Shown: piece by piece, positions 36,751 through 45,681 of the stretch
How positions within the stretch are numbered: position 1 is the stretch's first letter
Layout of the letters: every line of letters starts with the position of its first letter
From: Chroococcidiopsis thermalis PCC 7203
Lineage (GTDB): Bacteria; Cyanobacteriota; Cyanobacteriia; Cyanobacteriales; Chroococcidiopsidaceae
Assembly (NCBI RefSeq): GCF_000317125.1
Contig: NC_019695.1
Span: forward strand, 3,584,336-3,648,335
Length of the DNA: 64,000 nucleotides
Direction of reading: 5' to 3'
The notes under the pieces: model-generated
Database searches by the model: none
What the model was told of the DNA's origin: nothing
The model's input: only the letters and a program-made list of their open reading frames with translations
Program-made: the position numbers and the translations under genes

Positions 36751-39087
36751 CTAACCGCTGAGTACGCGATCGCCTCCCGCGACTTTAGCTTGCTGTAATA
36801 CAATACCCGCAGCTCGATATAACGCTTGCAAGTCGGAACCGTCTTGGGGATACTGGACGACACCAGCACTAAAAGTCGCGGTCAATTGTCCGCGATCGGG
36901 AGTAAAATCCTGCCGACGCAAGTTAAGCAGGACTTCAAGCAGCCGCCGCACTCCATCGCTTGCCGTCATCCCATACATCCCAACAACGAACTCTGCCCCA
37001 CCCCATCGACCTACAACATCTTCACTTTGAAAGGTGCGTCGCAGCTGCTCTCCCAAGCGGGACAACACTTCATCTGCGACTGCATGACCGTATCGGTCGT
37101 TGATCTGCTTGAGACGATCTAAATCTAGAATAGCGAAGCATAGCGGTCGGTCGTGCAACTGGGCTAAGCGCAGCAGTTGGGATAACTCTTGGGTTGACTG
37201 GCGGCGATTGGCAACTTTAGTCAGAGCATCGGTTTGAGCGAGATTCTGCAATAGGCGCGATCGCTCTAGCCGATTGAGGATGCGGCTGACCAGTTCCGGT
37301 CCGACTATTGGTTTACTAACATAATCGTCGGCACCTGCAGCAAATACGCGCTGCATCGTTTCAGCATCCGCGTGCGCGGTCAGAAATAGAATTGGTAGTC
37401 CACTCCAACGCGGATCGTTGCGTGCAACTTGGCAAAGCTCAATCCCACTAATTTGCGGCATTTCTACATCAAGAATGAGTAGATCCGGTGCTACAGCTTC
37501 TAAAGTGTCCCAGAACTGCAAGGGATTGTTGACGGTCGAGACTTTGATGCCCCAAGGTTCTAGTAAAACGTGTAGGGCTTGCAATACCTGCGGGTCATCG
37601 TCCACAGCAATAATTCTCGTTGCGGCAGTACGGCAGCGCTGCAACATTTGCGTCACGGCATCGAGGACTCGCGCTGGAGGTAGAAACTTGTGTAAAAACC
37701 CGCGTCCACCCAAACGAGCAACTGTAACGCGATCGAGCAAGCTATCTCGGTCTGTGAGAATTAGTGCTGGCACAGGTGGGGTATAAGCATTCAGCTCTGT
37801 TAGCAATTTTACGCCTGCTTGAGCCGTATCAGCCGAGAAGTCCAGCAGCACCGCATCAGGACGCGATCGCGCTTTGAGCTGTTCCTCAATGGCAACTGGG
37901 TCTGTCGCGATTTCGCCGCGCATTCCCCGACTAGCCGCCTCCATGACTAAGCCTTCAGACAATGAGCGGTCTGGCTCTACGATCAATAGCCAAGGAGATT
38001 CATCTTGCGATAGCAGTTCTGGATTCTGAACGGTTGGGCGTTGCAATTCTCGATGCAGTGCCGCAACGAGTTCGGACAGTTGCCGCGATCGCTCTGGAGT
38101 TACCAAGTCCCCAGCTTGCAGCAAGTTTTCGATTTGCCGAGCGAGGCGAGAACCCAAGGCAAAGCCGTACATTCCCAGCGAACCTGCTAGCTTGTGCGCC
38201 TCCTGCTCTGCTGAGGAACGCAATTGCTCGTCCAGCGATCGCTGTGGCAGTAAAGCGATCGCTTGCTCGATTGTTACGACTCGCCCAATAAACTTTTCTT
38301 TAACTCGTTCCCAAACTCTTGCCACCCCTGTAAGCGTCTGCTGTTCTTGTTGGGGTGAAAGACGAGCTGCTTTCTTCCCAACTTTGGCTTTTTCCTTGGT
38401 TTTTGTCTGTTCTACCGATTTGAGGCGGTAGCCAATGCCGTAGACTGTCTCAATTGGATCGTCTAGCACTCCCGCCGCTCGCAGCTTCATCCTTAACCCC
38501 TTGATGTGAGATCTCACCGTATCCTCACCTGGAGTTTCTTCATCATAAGACCATAAGCGATCGAGGATTACTCCACAACTAAAAACGCGATGGCGATTGC
38601 GGAGGAAAAGCTCTAGTAGTACATACTCTTTTGGAGTCAAATCGATCGGCTGGTTGCTGTAGCTGACTTTACATATACTCGGATCGAGGCGTAGGTCGCC
38701 CCATTCCAATACGGGAGGTACGGCAAAATCCCCTCGTCGCAGTAGAGCGCGTATCCGAGCCGATAATTCTGCTAAGTCAACAGGCTTAGTCACATAATCA
38801 TCTGCCCCTGCGTCCAAACCAATAACTTTACTAGTGCCATTGTCTTTAGCAGTCACTAAGATAATCGGGGTGCGATCGCCAATGCGTCGCAACTGCCGAC
38901 AAAGGGTAATGCCATCTAGCTTGGGCAACATGACATCTAGTAGAATTAAGTCGTACGTATATGCTGCTAATAGTTCCCAACCTACCTCACCATCTGTAGC
39001 GATATCGATAGCATAGTGCCGATCGGTAAGGAATTGAGCTAAAGCTTTGGCAACCAGTTCATCATCCTCAACTAGTAGGATTCTCAT
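36751..39087 (-). CDS. OmpR-type regulator fused to HPt, receivers and a GGDEF-like domain
   Basis: The 778 residues contain REC1 with Asp (LILLDVMLPKLDG), an OmpR winged-helix DNA-binding domain (130-230, ending YGIGYRLK), an HPt domain with AHKLAGSLGMYG (the His that carries phosphate), a degenerate receiver (360-480), a good receiver (LLILDVEMPQISG), and a C-terminal GGDEF-like domain (610-778). Its signature reads RWGGAEFVVG near residues 697-702, with Ala at a normally acidic position. Cyclic-di-GMP synthesis is therefore doubtful, although a signalling or binding role remains possible. It lies 73 bases upstream of the hybrid kinase on the same strand and is probably part of the same phosphorelay. 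Confidence 0.9.
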   Translation of the reverse strand: MRILLVEDDELVAKALAQFLTDRHYAIDIATDGEVGWELLAAYTYDLILLDVMLPKLDGITLCRQLRRIGDRTPIILVTAKDNGTSKVIGLDAGADDYVTKPVDLAELSARIRALLRRGDFAVPPVLEWGDLRLDPSICKVSYSNQPIDLTPKEYVLLELFLRNRHRVFSCGVILDRLWSYDEETPGEDTVRSHIKGLRMKLRAAGVLDDPIETVYGIGYRLKSVEQTKTKEKAKVGKKAARLSPQQEQQTLTGVARVWERVKEKFIGRVVTIEQAIALLPQRSLDEQLRSSAEQEAHKLAGSLGMYGFALGSRLARQIENLLQAGDLVTPERSRQLSELVAALHRELQRPTVQNPELLSQDESPWLLIVEPDRSLSEGLVMEAASRGMRGEIATDPVAIEEQLKARSRPDAVLLDFSADTAQAGVKLLTELNAYTPPVPALILTDRDSLLDRVTVARLGGRGFLHKFLPPARVLDAVTQMLQRCRTAATRIIAVDDDPQVLQALHVLLEPWGIKVSTVNNPLQFWDTLEAVAPDLLILDVEMPQISGIELCQVARNDPRWSGLPILFLTAHADAETMQRVFAAGADDYVSKPIVGPELVSRILNRLERSRLLQNLAQTDALTKVANRRQSTQELSQLLRLAQLHDRPLCFAILDLDRLKQINDRYGHAVADEVLSRLGEQLRRTFQSEDVVGRWGGAEFVVGMYGMTASDGVRRLLEVLLNLRRQDFTPDRGQLTATFSAGVVQYPQDGSDLQALYRAAGIVLQQAKVAGGDRVLSG

Positions 39088-39585
39088 AGCGGTTGATTAC
39101 CGCAAAATTTATCAAAATCAACTGCAGCAAAGTCAACAAAACAGTAACTGGCTGCACATTTGCGACCAATTTCAGCTTATCCTACGTTAGGCAAGACTTT
39201 AAGAGTGAGTTGTAAATCTAAACACTACTTGTGGCAAGCGATCGTCAAGTAAACCGATCCTGTTGATTGGGGGAAATGTTTACTTCACAATCAGCGTGGC
39301 ATCGCGCATTAGAGTCCAGCGACTTGCACTAACGATTTCCTGTCCGGATTTGGTGACTTTATTTAACTCTCCCTGCTACTCGCCTCGATTGATAACAGTC
39401 TAAAGGGCTATTTCTAATTGCGGCGAAATTATTACCTCATCGGAGATTCTTTAAATTATGTCGCCCGATCTTGAAAAAGAAAACTGTCTAGCCTCTGGTG
39501 GCGCTATCGTTAAAGTATCAACAATATCAGGCTGCATGAATTTTAAGAACGCCTGAATTCATCTCTATATTAGTAGAGGTGGAAT
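39088..39585. other. Intergenic, no firm gene
   Basis: This region lies between divergent genes. A 32-codon frame from ATG 39458 (MSPDLEKENCLASGG) is too short and unsupported to call. Promoters of the regulator and the desaturase should lie here. Confidence 0.4.
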
Positions 39586-40617
39586 ATGAAAAACAATAAC
39601 GCGCTTTCTCACAATCTTCCTCAAAATCTACGACCTACGATTGCCGATCTTGAAACAGTCAATCCTTGGCTAGGATTATGGCGTTTTATCAGCTTGGGGT
39701 TGGTGGTCTTAAGCCTTGCTACCCTTGCTTGGTCGTCCCACCACAGCATCCTGTTCTTTGGCTATACGATGCTGATGGGAATATTTTATACTTTTTGGCT
39801 GATTTGCACCCATGATGCAGTGCATCATACGCTGACTGGTTGGACGTGGTTCGACGAGCTAGTACCGCGTTCGATCTCTTATTTTATGATGTGGCCTCAT
39901 GGAACCTATGCTCAATTACATCGACTACATCATGCTTGGAATGGAATTAATCTAGATGACCCAGAGCGCGTGCAATGGACATTGAGTGAGTACCAGCAAA
40001 CAAGTCCTTGGATGCAGTGGTATATACGCCATCAATTAGTTATCGATCTATTCGGATTAGCTGGGGTGGGGCTAATTGCCAAAACGAGCGCGAATGCGTT
40101 TCGATTGAGGCAGCACAAGCCTTCTCTACCTTGGATGTTACTGCTAGATGGCATTGGCATTCTTATAGTGCAAAGTACTTGTATCATATTTGCGATTTGG
40201 CACAATAAAGTTTTGGAATACGTGCTGTTTTGGCTGGTTCTCGAACGTGTCGTTGGCATGATGAGTCAGGCAAGAGATCATTTAGAACACTACGGACAGT
40301 GGGGTAAAGCAAGCGGACACCAATTGACCCAACTTTACGCCTGCCGTAACCTTCAGACCATTCCCTTGGTTGCATGGCTGATGGGGGGGTTGAATTATCA
40401 TTCCATCCATCATGCTTTTCCAAGTATTCCATTCAATCGCTTGCCAGAAGCTTTTCACCGTATCCAAGCAATACTAGAACAGCATCAGTTACCGCCGATG
40501 ACTGTTGGTGCGGGATACGTGCAAGAAACTTTACAACTAAGCAAGCGAGCTTTACTAATTGGGGAGCCTAACCTAAACAGCTTCACTGGTCGTCATCAGA
40601 TGCTTTCACAGTTTTAA
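39586..40617 (+). CDS. Membrane fatty acid desaturase/hydroxylase-family protein
   Basis: This is a membrane di-iron enzyme with three histidine boxes: HDAVHH near residue 79, HRLHHAW near 112 and HSIHH near 272. It has hydrophobic helices at about 35-75 and 180-225. The box spacing fits the fatty acid desaturase and beta-carotene hydroxylase/ketolase superfamily. It introduces an oxygen-dependent double bond or hydroxyl group; the substrate (fatty acid or carotenoid) cannot be decided. It stands alone, and GGTGGAAT precedes the start. Confidence 0.85.
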   Translation: MKNNNALSHNLPQNLRPTIADLETVNPWLGLWRFISLGLVVLSLATLAWSSHHSILFFGYTMLMGIFYTFWLICTHDAVHHTLTGWTWFDELVPRSISYFMMWPHGTYAQLHRLHHAWNGINLDDPERVQWTLSEYQQTSPWMQWYIRHQLVIDLFGLAGVGLIAKTSANAFRLRQHKPSLPWMLLLDGIGILIVQSTCIIFAIWHNKVLEYVLFWLVLERVVGMMSQARDHLEHYGQWGKASGHQLTQLYACRNLQTIPLVAWLMGGLNYHSIHHAFPSIPFNRLPEAFHRIQAILEQHQLPPMTVGAGYVQETLQLSKRALLIGEPNLNSFTGRHQMLSQF

Positions 40618-41232
40618 TCGCACTCAACAATTATTAAATTTTACTTTCCTACTCGTGTCAAGTTTTTTAACGAGTGGGTTCGAGCCAACTTTTGGTGAAG
40701 CTCAATGCGAGGAGGGCTTCTACACAAAAAGCCCTCGTTGCCCGATATTAGTGCGCGGTTGAGAATTCGAGCTTCGTGCCGTGCCAGTGCTTCACACTAG
40801 GGCTGTATATTAGTAACTCTATAACTAGACAGACAGCTTGGCTGAGACTTCTAAACCTTTACCTAAAGCTTTATAGCGGACGGTCTGAAACTAAAAATAG
40901 AAAACGTGTTGAATACTGAGTTTGTTAGTAATACTAAGTTTGTTGGCTCCTCTGGAAGTAGGATGTGATAAATCTTTCTTCAGCAGTATTCGATTGTTGT
41001 TGGAACAACCTAAATTTAGGGTTATACTTCTAACATCAATAGATTCTTCAAAAAAACATCCAGGAAGATTCTTTTATCAACAAACTGCTAAAAAATCGTC
41101 ATGTTTGGAGAACTGCTAGAAATGCGTAATCGCCCAAGAAACAAAGCATTTCTGAGCGACCTAGCTAGCAAGTTTCTAGTAGTTGAGACTCATCTAACTT
41201 AACCTGTGTCTCGCTCGTTGGTTTAAGTAGTT
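40618..41232. other. Intergenic with one strong hairpin
   Basis: GAGGGCTT and AAGCCCTC (40712-40736) form a perfect 8-bp stem without a U tract, about 95 bases after the desaturase stop. It may stabilise the mRNA 3' end or terminate weakly. No gene was recognised in the rest. Confidence 0.45.
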
Positions 41233-42456
41233 ATGGCAGAGGGTGAAGCCAATCGATTCAAGCTAGTGCCGATCGCACAAATTCAGCTCAGCCACCTGGA
41301 GCAACCACGGCATCACTTTGAGTTTGAAGCCTTAAATCACCTCGCTTCATCAATTCTGCAACACGGTATTCTGCATCCATTACTCGTCAGACCGATTTCC
41401 AGTGCAACTGTAAAATACGAACTAGTTGCAGGGGAACGGCGATTTCGTGCCGCTATGCTAGCAGGGTTGGATGCAGTACCTGTAGTCATACGGGAACTGG
41501 GCGATCTCGAAGCAGCTACTCTAACCTTAGTCGAAAACCTCCAACGTGAAAACCTTGATGCCATCGAAGAGACACGCGGCATCGTGCGCCTGCTAGCTCT
41601 CCGTTTACAGATGGGGTGCGAGGCAATAGTTTCGCTGCTCGTGCGCATGGCAAAGGAGGCTAAAGGACAAACAGCCCAAAACGTTTTGGACTCAACTACA
41701 ACTGCAATTGTGATTGACGTGTTTAGTTCCCTGGGGAAGATGAGCTGGGAGTCATTTGTTACATGTCGCTTGCCTTTACTCAATTTGCCTTTGGATTTGC
41801 AAGCGGCGATTCAAACTCAAGCACTTAATTACACCAAAGCGCTCGCTCTCTCTCGGCTTAAAGATGACGAACGACGTTCTCTTCTGCTGCGGCAGGTGTT
41901 GGAACAAAACTTATCCGTGCGCCAAATTCAGAACCAAATTCGCCAGTTGCAGCAGCTCGAATCACCAAACCAAATAGGCAGAAACTTATTCAATCATCAG
42001 AGCGGTTGCTTTCAAACCAATTTTGAGGCTGACTTAGAGGCATATGGCGCAATCTGTGAAGATCGCAACACAAAAGCTAATACAACTGAAAATCAGACCT
42101 GGAGCCCTGCGAGCGAAACTGGGGCTGCTGAGCCATTAAGGCTGGAAACAGAGTTAGGCATAGTTCAAATCGTGCCGTTGATTCATGCAACCCAATTAGA
42201 ACAATCAACTGGCGAGCAAGTCAGTCTTGCACCTAATAGTATTTCTACTCAATCAGGTCAGCAAGATATCGAGGAGCCTCCCTTCCAAGAAGCACTTGAC
42301 ATCCAGATAGATACATTAACTCAAATAGAAACTATTTCCCGGCAGGTGCGGGAGTCGCTCGCTAGCAATTGCCAAGGTATCTGCACTCCCAAGCAACAAA
42401 GGCAATTGTTAAAACTTCTGGCTCAATTGCATCAAATTTTGGGTAACAAGTTATAG
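41233..42456 (+). CDS. ParB/RepB/Spo0J-family protein, orphan
   Basis: The N-terminal ParB nuclease-like domain is clear: [27 protein letters not shown], the CTP-binding box [13 protein letters not shown] and [14 protein letters not shown]. The central part should carry the helix-turn-helix but is diverged and contains an unusual insert ([19 protein letters not shown]). The C-terminal 150 residues are low in conservation. No parA gene lies beside it and no parS-like cluster was seen, so a role in chromosome segregation is not supported by context; a regulatory role is equally possible. Confidence 0.82.
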   Translation: MAEGEANRFKLVPIAQIQLSHLEQPRHHFEFEALNHLASSILQHGILHPLLVRPISSATVKYELVAGERRFRAAMLAGLDAVPVVIRELGDLEAATLTLVENLQRENLDAIEETRGIVRLLALRLQMGCEAIVSLLVRMAKEAKGQTAQNVLDSTTTAIVIDVFSSLGKMSWESFVTCRLPLLNLPLDLQAAIQTQALNYTKALALSRLKDDERRSLLLRQVLEQNLSVRQIQNQIRQLQQLESPNQIGRNLFNHQSGCFQTNFEADLEAYGAICEDRNTKANTTENQTWSPASETGAAEPLRLETELGIVQIVPLIHATQLEQSTGEQVSLAPNSISTQSGQQDIEEPPFQEALDIQIDTLTQIETISRQVRESLASNCQGICTPKQQRQLLKLLAQLHQILGNKL

Positions 42457-43443
42457 CAGAATTATCTATTGGCAGCAGGATTGTTGCTCATTACTAATAA
42501 AATTTGAGTTATTGGGGGGATCGACGATAACGATCGCAAGTCAATCGCCCCGTACCAAAAAGACTCCTCGAATTGATTTCAAGGATTGAGAGCAGGGAAG
42601 AATCCTTAAAGCTATAGAGCGAGAATACTGCTAGATTAACAATACCAATAGCTTAAGTGGGTGATTGGTATATTATTACCAAATGTGAATTTATTTCAGT
42701 GTAAAAAAGAAGATGGTTTAAAGTTAATGGGTAGGAAACTTATCGGGTAGCTTAACTTACTATTGAGTTAATGCTTCACTATCGTCTCTAAGATTAGGCA
42801 GTAAATTTTTACCTGAAAGAAAGGTTTTGAGTTAAAAACTCTCACTGCTCTAAAATTTTTGGGTAAGTTTTGAAGCCAAGAAAACTTAGCTTCAACTACT
42901 TGTTCAGAAAAAAATAGGAGATTTTGACTCAGCTATGTCGTTCGCTAATAGCACCTAAAAGCGAAGCTTAAGAATGTTTATGAGAGTTCAAATTATTGAA
43001 AGTAGTTTGAGGTAGGTTAGGGAGTTATGAATTTATTTTCGCTATCAACTCAGTTATCGAGTAACTCCTGAGAAAGTCTTTGTTATCAAGTCTTCTGTCC
43101 AGCATCTAAATATTTTAGAGCAATGTTTGAAAGCTCGGTTTTTTAAGCATTGCTAATTTTGAATATCTATCAAGCTGGAGAGTTACCTTTTGTAAAAAAA
43201 AAGAATTTTTCCTTGGTAGAAATTTTCTATACAAGTCTTCTAAAAAAGATAGTAGACAGTCAAGTATCGTTATTTAAATACGAGATTTGGTCATGCAGTA
43301 TCTGCTAAAGAAAAACTCACCAATTATAGGAGTTATAAAACTAACAGCAGCATTATCTTTTGTTCGCTACTGCTTGCTAACTAGACCAAAGCACAATTTA
43401 CTCAAAACTGAGAGACGATTACGATCTGAAAGAACTGCCCCCA
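42457..43443. other. Long AT-rich gap, no gene seen
   Basis: Nearly 1 kb has no convincing open frame on either strand and no repeat family member that I could find. It could hold a non-coding RNA or a decayed gene. Confidence 0.5.
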
Positions 43444-43692
43444 TCATATAGCTTCTTGGTTGCTGTCGTCCTCCTTAGGAAGATATTTAATCAAAACTCC
43501 AGGTTGGATGCTGTAAGCCTCGCAGATCTTGAGCAAAGCTTCTGAACCAGGAATATAATTAGGGTCTTTATATAGCCGATATACAGTGTTCTGGCTTAGA
43601 CCAGTAGCTTTGCAAAATTGATAGCGGGTTATTCCCTTACTATCTACAAATGCTTTTATTTGATTTTTGAGTGGCATGGATGATAGGTTCAT
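43444..43692 (-). CDS. Small XRE/Cro-type helix-turn-helix protein
   Basis: The 82-residue protein has the five-helix Cro/cI pattern: NQIKAFVDSKGITRYQFCKA, then TGLSQNTVYRLYK as the recognition helix, then a helix with LLKICEAYSIQPGVLI. Either the ATG at 43692 or the one at 43677 (MPLKNQIK) could start it. It is isolated in AT-rich DNA upstream of the RiPP export operon, and it might regulate that operon, but no operator was identified. Confidence 0.8.
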   Translation of the reverse strand: MNLSSMPLKNQIKAFVDSKGITRYQFCKATGLSQNTVYRLYKDPNYIPGSEALLKICEAYSIQPGVLIKYLPKEDDSNQEAI

Positions 43693-45049
43693 GTTTTTAT
43701 TAGAGTTATTTACAAACTTTTTTGTTAACTATGCCTTGGCTTATGACTAGTTAATCCTTTTGGGATCGGCAGGAAATGACCGCTTGTAGGACTTGCCTAG
43801 CTTCAATTTCGCTGAATACAGCAGAACACAATCTGCAAGTACTAGGCGATCGGCAATGAAATATAAGTTTTGAACTCTTAAAATTGAAGCTAGTTAAAAA
43901 TTCTCTATATAGGAGTGATTAAGAAACACTCACTCTTTTACTTGCAACTTATTTTACCAAATTTGAGTAGAAATAAAATAGAAAAATCATGTCTTTTAAA
44001 TCTTTTTTTTGCCGCAATAAACTTATTTATGTCTATAAATTTAACAAAATTTTTATCTATTTTTTTTGACAAAACTCAGTTATTTTTGTCTGCAAATCTT
44101 TGAAAACTCCGAGCGCTATTCTGATGCTTTAATAAGTTAAGATCGATGTCTAAATGCTTGTGTTTGCAGATTAAAATCACTTATATTTATAACCACATCT
44201 ACTACAAATCAGTTTCATACTTTAGATAGATATGGTTTAATAATAATAGTCAGTATTGTACTATTACAAACTAATTTAATATAAGGCGATAAAATCCACA
44301 TGCAACTTCTCATCTACTTACGTTAACAGACTTCCTTCTCTATCGTTCAGTAAATTTAATTGAACAGTAGGGCGACGACGATTGATTACAATTTGTTACA
44401 TAATTAAAAAAAGGAACAAACTTCAATTGATATAACAGTCCTAAATGATGTGTAAGGTAGATGCCCTACCTGCCACAGGCTAAAAGGCTGTTCTACATTT
44501 GTAAATTAAATAGGATTGCTATACAGATCTATAAAAAGCAACCTATGGTGCTATAAACCTTGGATTTTTATCAATCTTTCATTTTTTTTGATAAGTTAGG
44601 GTGTATCGATCTACTATCAATCAATCATTTGTTTTTTTTATCAATCGCGATGTAATTATCAACGTTAATGTCTCTAAAAGCAGGCGGATGAAAAATCCTG
44701 ATACTTTGTAGGAGAACGGTTTGGCTGCAACCATAGAGGCTGTATGCGAAGTTAATTTTGTCAAGTGATTATACAGAGACCGAAATCCTACGTAAAAGGA
44801 AGGTCGGCAATGATAAATATTTCACAAGAGCAAAATTAATAATTTTGTAGTTTGCAGGCACGCCCTACATTCATTCTTCTAGTCTGCTCCTTTGATTAAG
44901 ATGAGTCTTAATCAACGTGTTTCAATGGAGAGTTCGTGGAAGCAACGTTTTTAAACAACAATTACACCTCAGCGTTTAGGTTTAGTCATTTGCACTCACA
45001 AATGCTAAAGCTAAATTTTGTCTAGAAATTAAGCTCGGGTCTAACTAAT
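43693..45049. other. Long AT-rich gap before the RiPP export operon
   Basis: About 1.36 kb has very low GC and no convincing gene; the frame at 43915-44103 is lysine/leucine/phenylalanine-rich and looks like chance. It contains the complete 93-bp repeat element at 44431-44523. The promoter of the export operon should lie near its right end. Confidence 0.5.
44431..44523. mobile_element. 93-bp TATAGCA element, complete copy
   Basis: The left end TATAACAGTCCTAAATGA and the reverse complement of the right end TATAGCAATCCTATTTAA form imperfect terminal inverted repeats. The centre contains the inverted pair CCTGCCACAGG. It has the same length as the copy at 57211-57303. Confidence 0.7.
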
Positions 45050-45667
45050 ATGTCTACTAATCGTTTGAGAACGTATAGCACCTTAGATAGGTTCTATACA
45101 GAAGAAAGCAAGTTCTTAACAACAGTGCAGCGAAAACATCTGCTAGAAAGCCTGCAAATGGATTTGCGCTCAGAATACCGCCGTCGGATCGAAATTATGT
45201 TACTGGCAGATATGGGTTACTCTCAGGCACAAATTTGTGCAGCATTGGGGTGTTCCAAAGAAACAGCACGGTACTGGATTGCTATGACACAAGCAGGAAA
45301 GGCTGACAACTGGAATGAGAATGTAATTGGGCGACCCACCACAGTGAACGAGCAATATCTCGATCGTCTGAAAGAATTGGTGAGTAGTAGCCCTCGTGAA
45401 TATGGATATTCATTTCGCTGTTGGACAGCTGGATGGTTAAGTAAGCATTTAACGAAAGAATTTGGGATCGCAGTGAGCGATCGCCACATTAACCGTTTGC
45501 TAAAAAAACTGGGGCTTTCTACTCGACCTAGACGCTCGGGCACAGAAACAGTAACTCATGGCAGCAAGAATTACGGTATTAACATTGGCGATCTGCCATC
45601 TTCCTCACCGTCTAGTTTCCTGTGGTCATCCAATTTCATCAAATTTGGTAGCTATTTATACCATTGA
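45050..45667 (+). CDS. Helix-turn-helix protein, transposase-derived regulator
   Basis: The first half holds a homeodomain-like helix-turn-helix (MLLADMGYSQAQICAALGCS). The second half has a winged-helix-like part (RLKELVSSSPREYGYSFRCW, then ISDRHINRLLKKLGLSTR-type sequence) as in the N-terminal parts of IS630-type transposases. No catalytic DDE domain follows, so it is probably a regulator, not a transposase. It lies 14 bases before the C39 exporter gene, so it is likely the first gene of that operon and may control it. Confidence 0.75.
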   Translation: MSTNRLRTYSTLDRFYTEESKFLTTVQRKHLLESLQMDLRSEYRRRIEIMLLADMGYSQAQICAALGCSKETARYWIAMTQAGKADNWNENVIGRPTTVNEQYLDRLKELVSSSPREYGYSFRCWTAGWLSKHLTKEFGIAVSDRHINRLLKKLGLSTRPRRSGTETVTHGSKNYGINIGDLPSSSPSSFLWSSNFIKFGSYLYH

Positions 45668-45681
45668 GTTTCTAGGAAGCT

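Noticed and set aside
43915-44103. 62-codon + strand frame in AT-rich DNA
   Set aside because: The F, L, N and K-rich composition is expected by chance in such DNA; it has no conserved pattern.
45050-45667. Possible active transposase at the head of the RiPP operon
   Set aside because: Only the DNA-binding part is present and no DDE domain or terminal repeats were found, so I call it a regulator.
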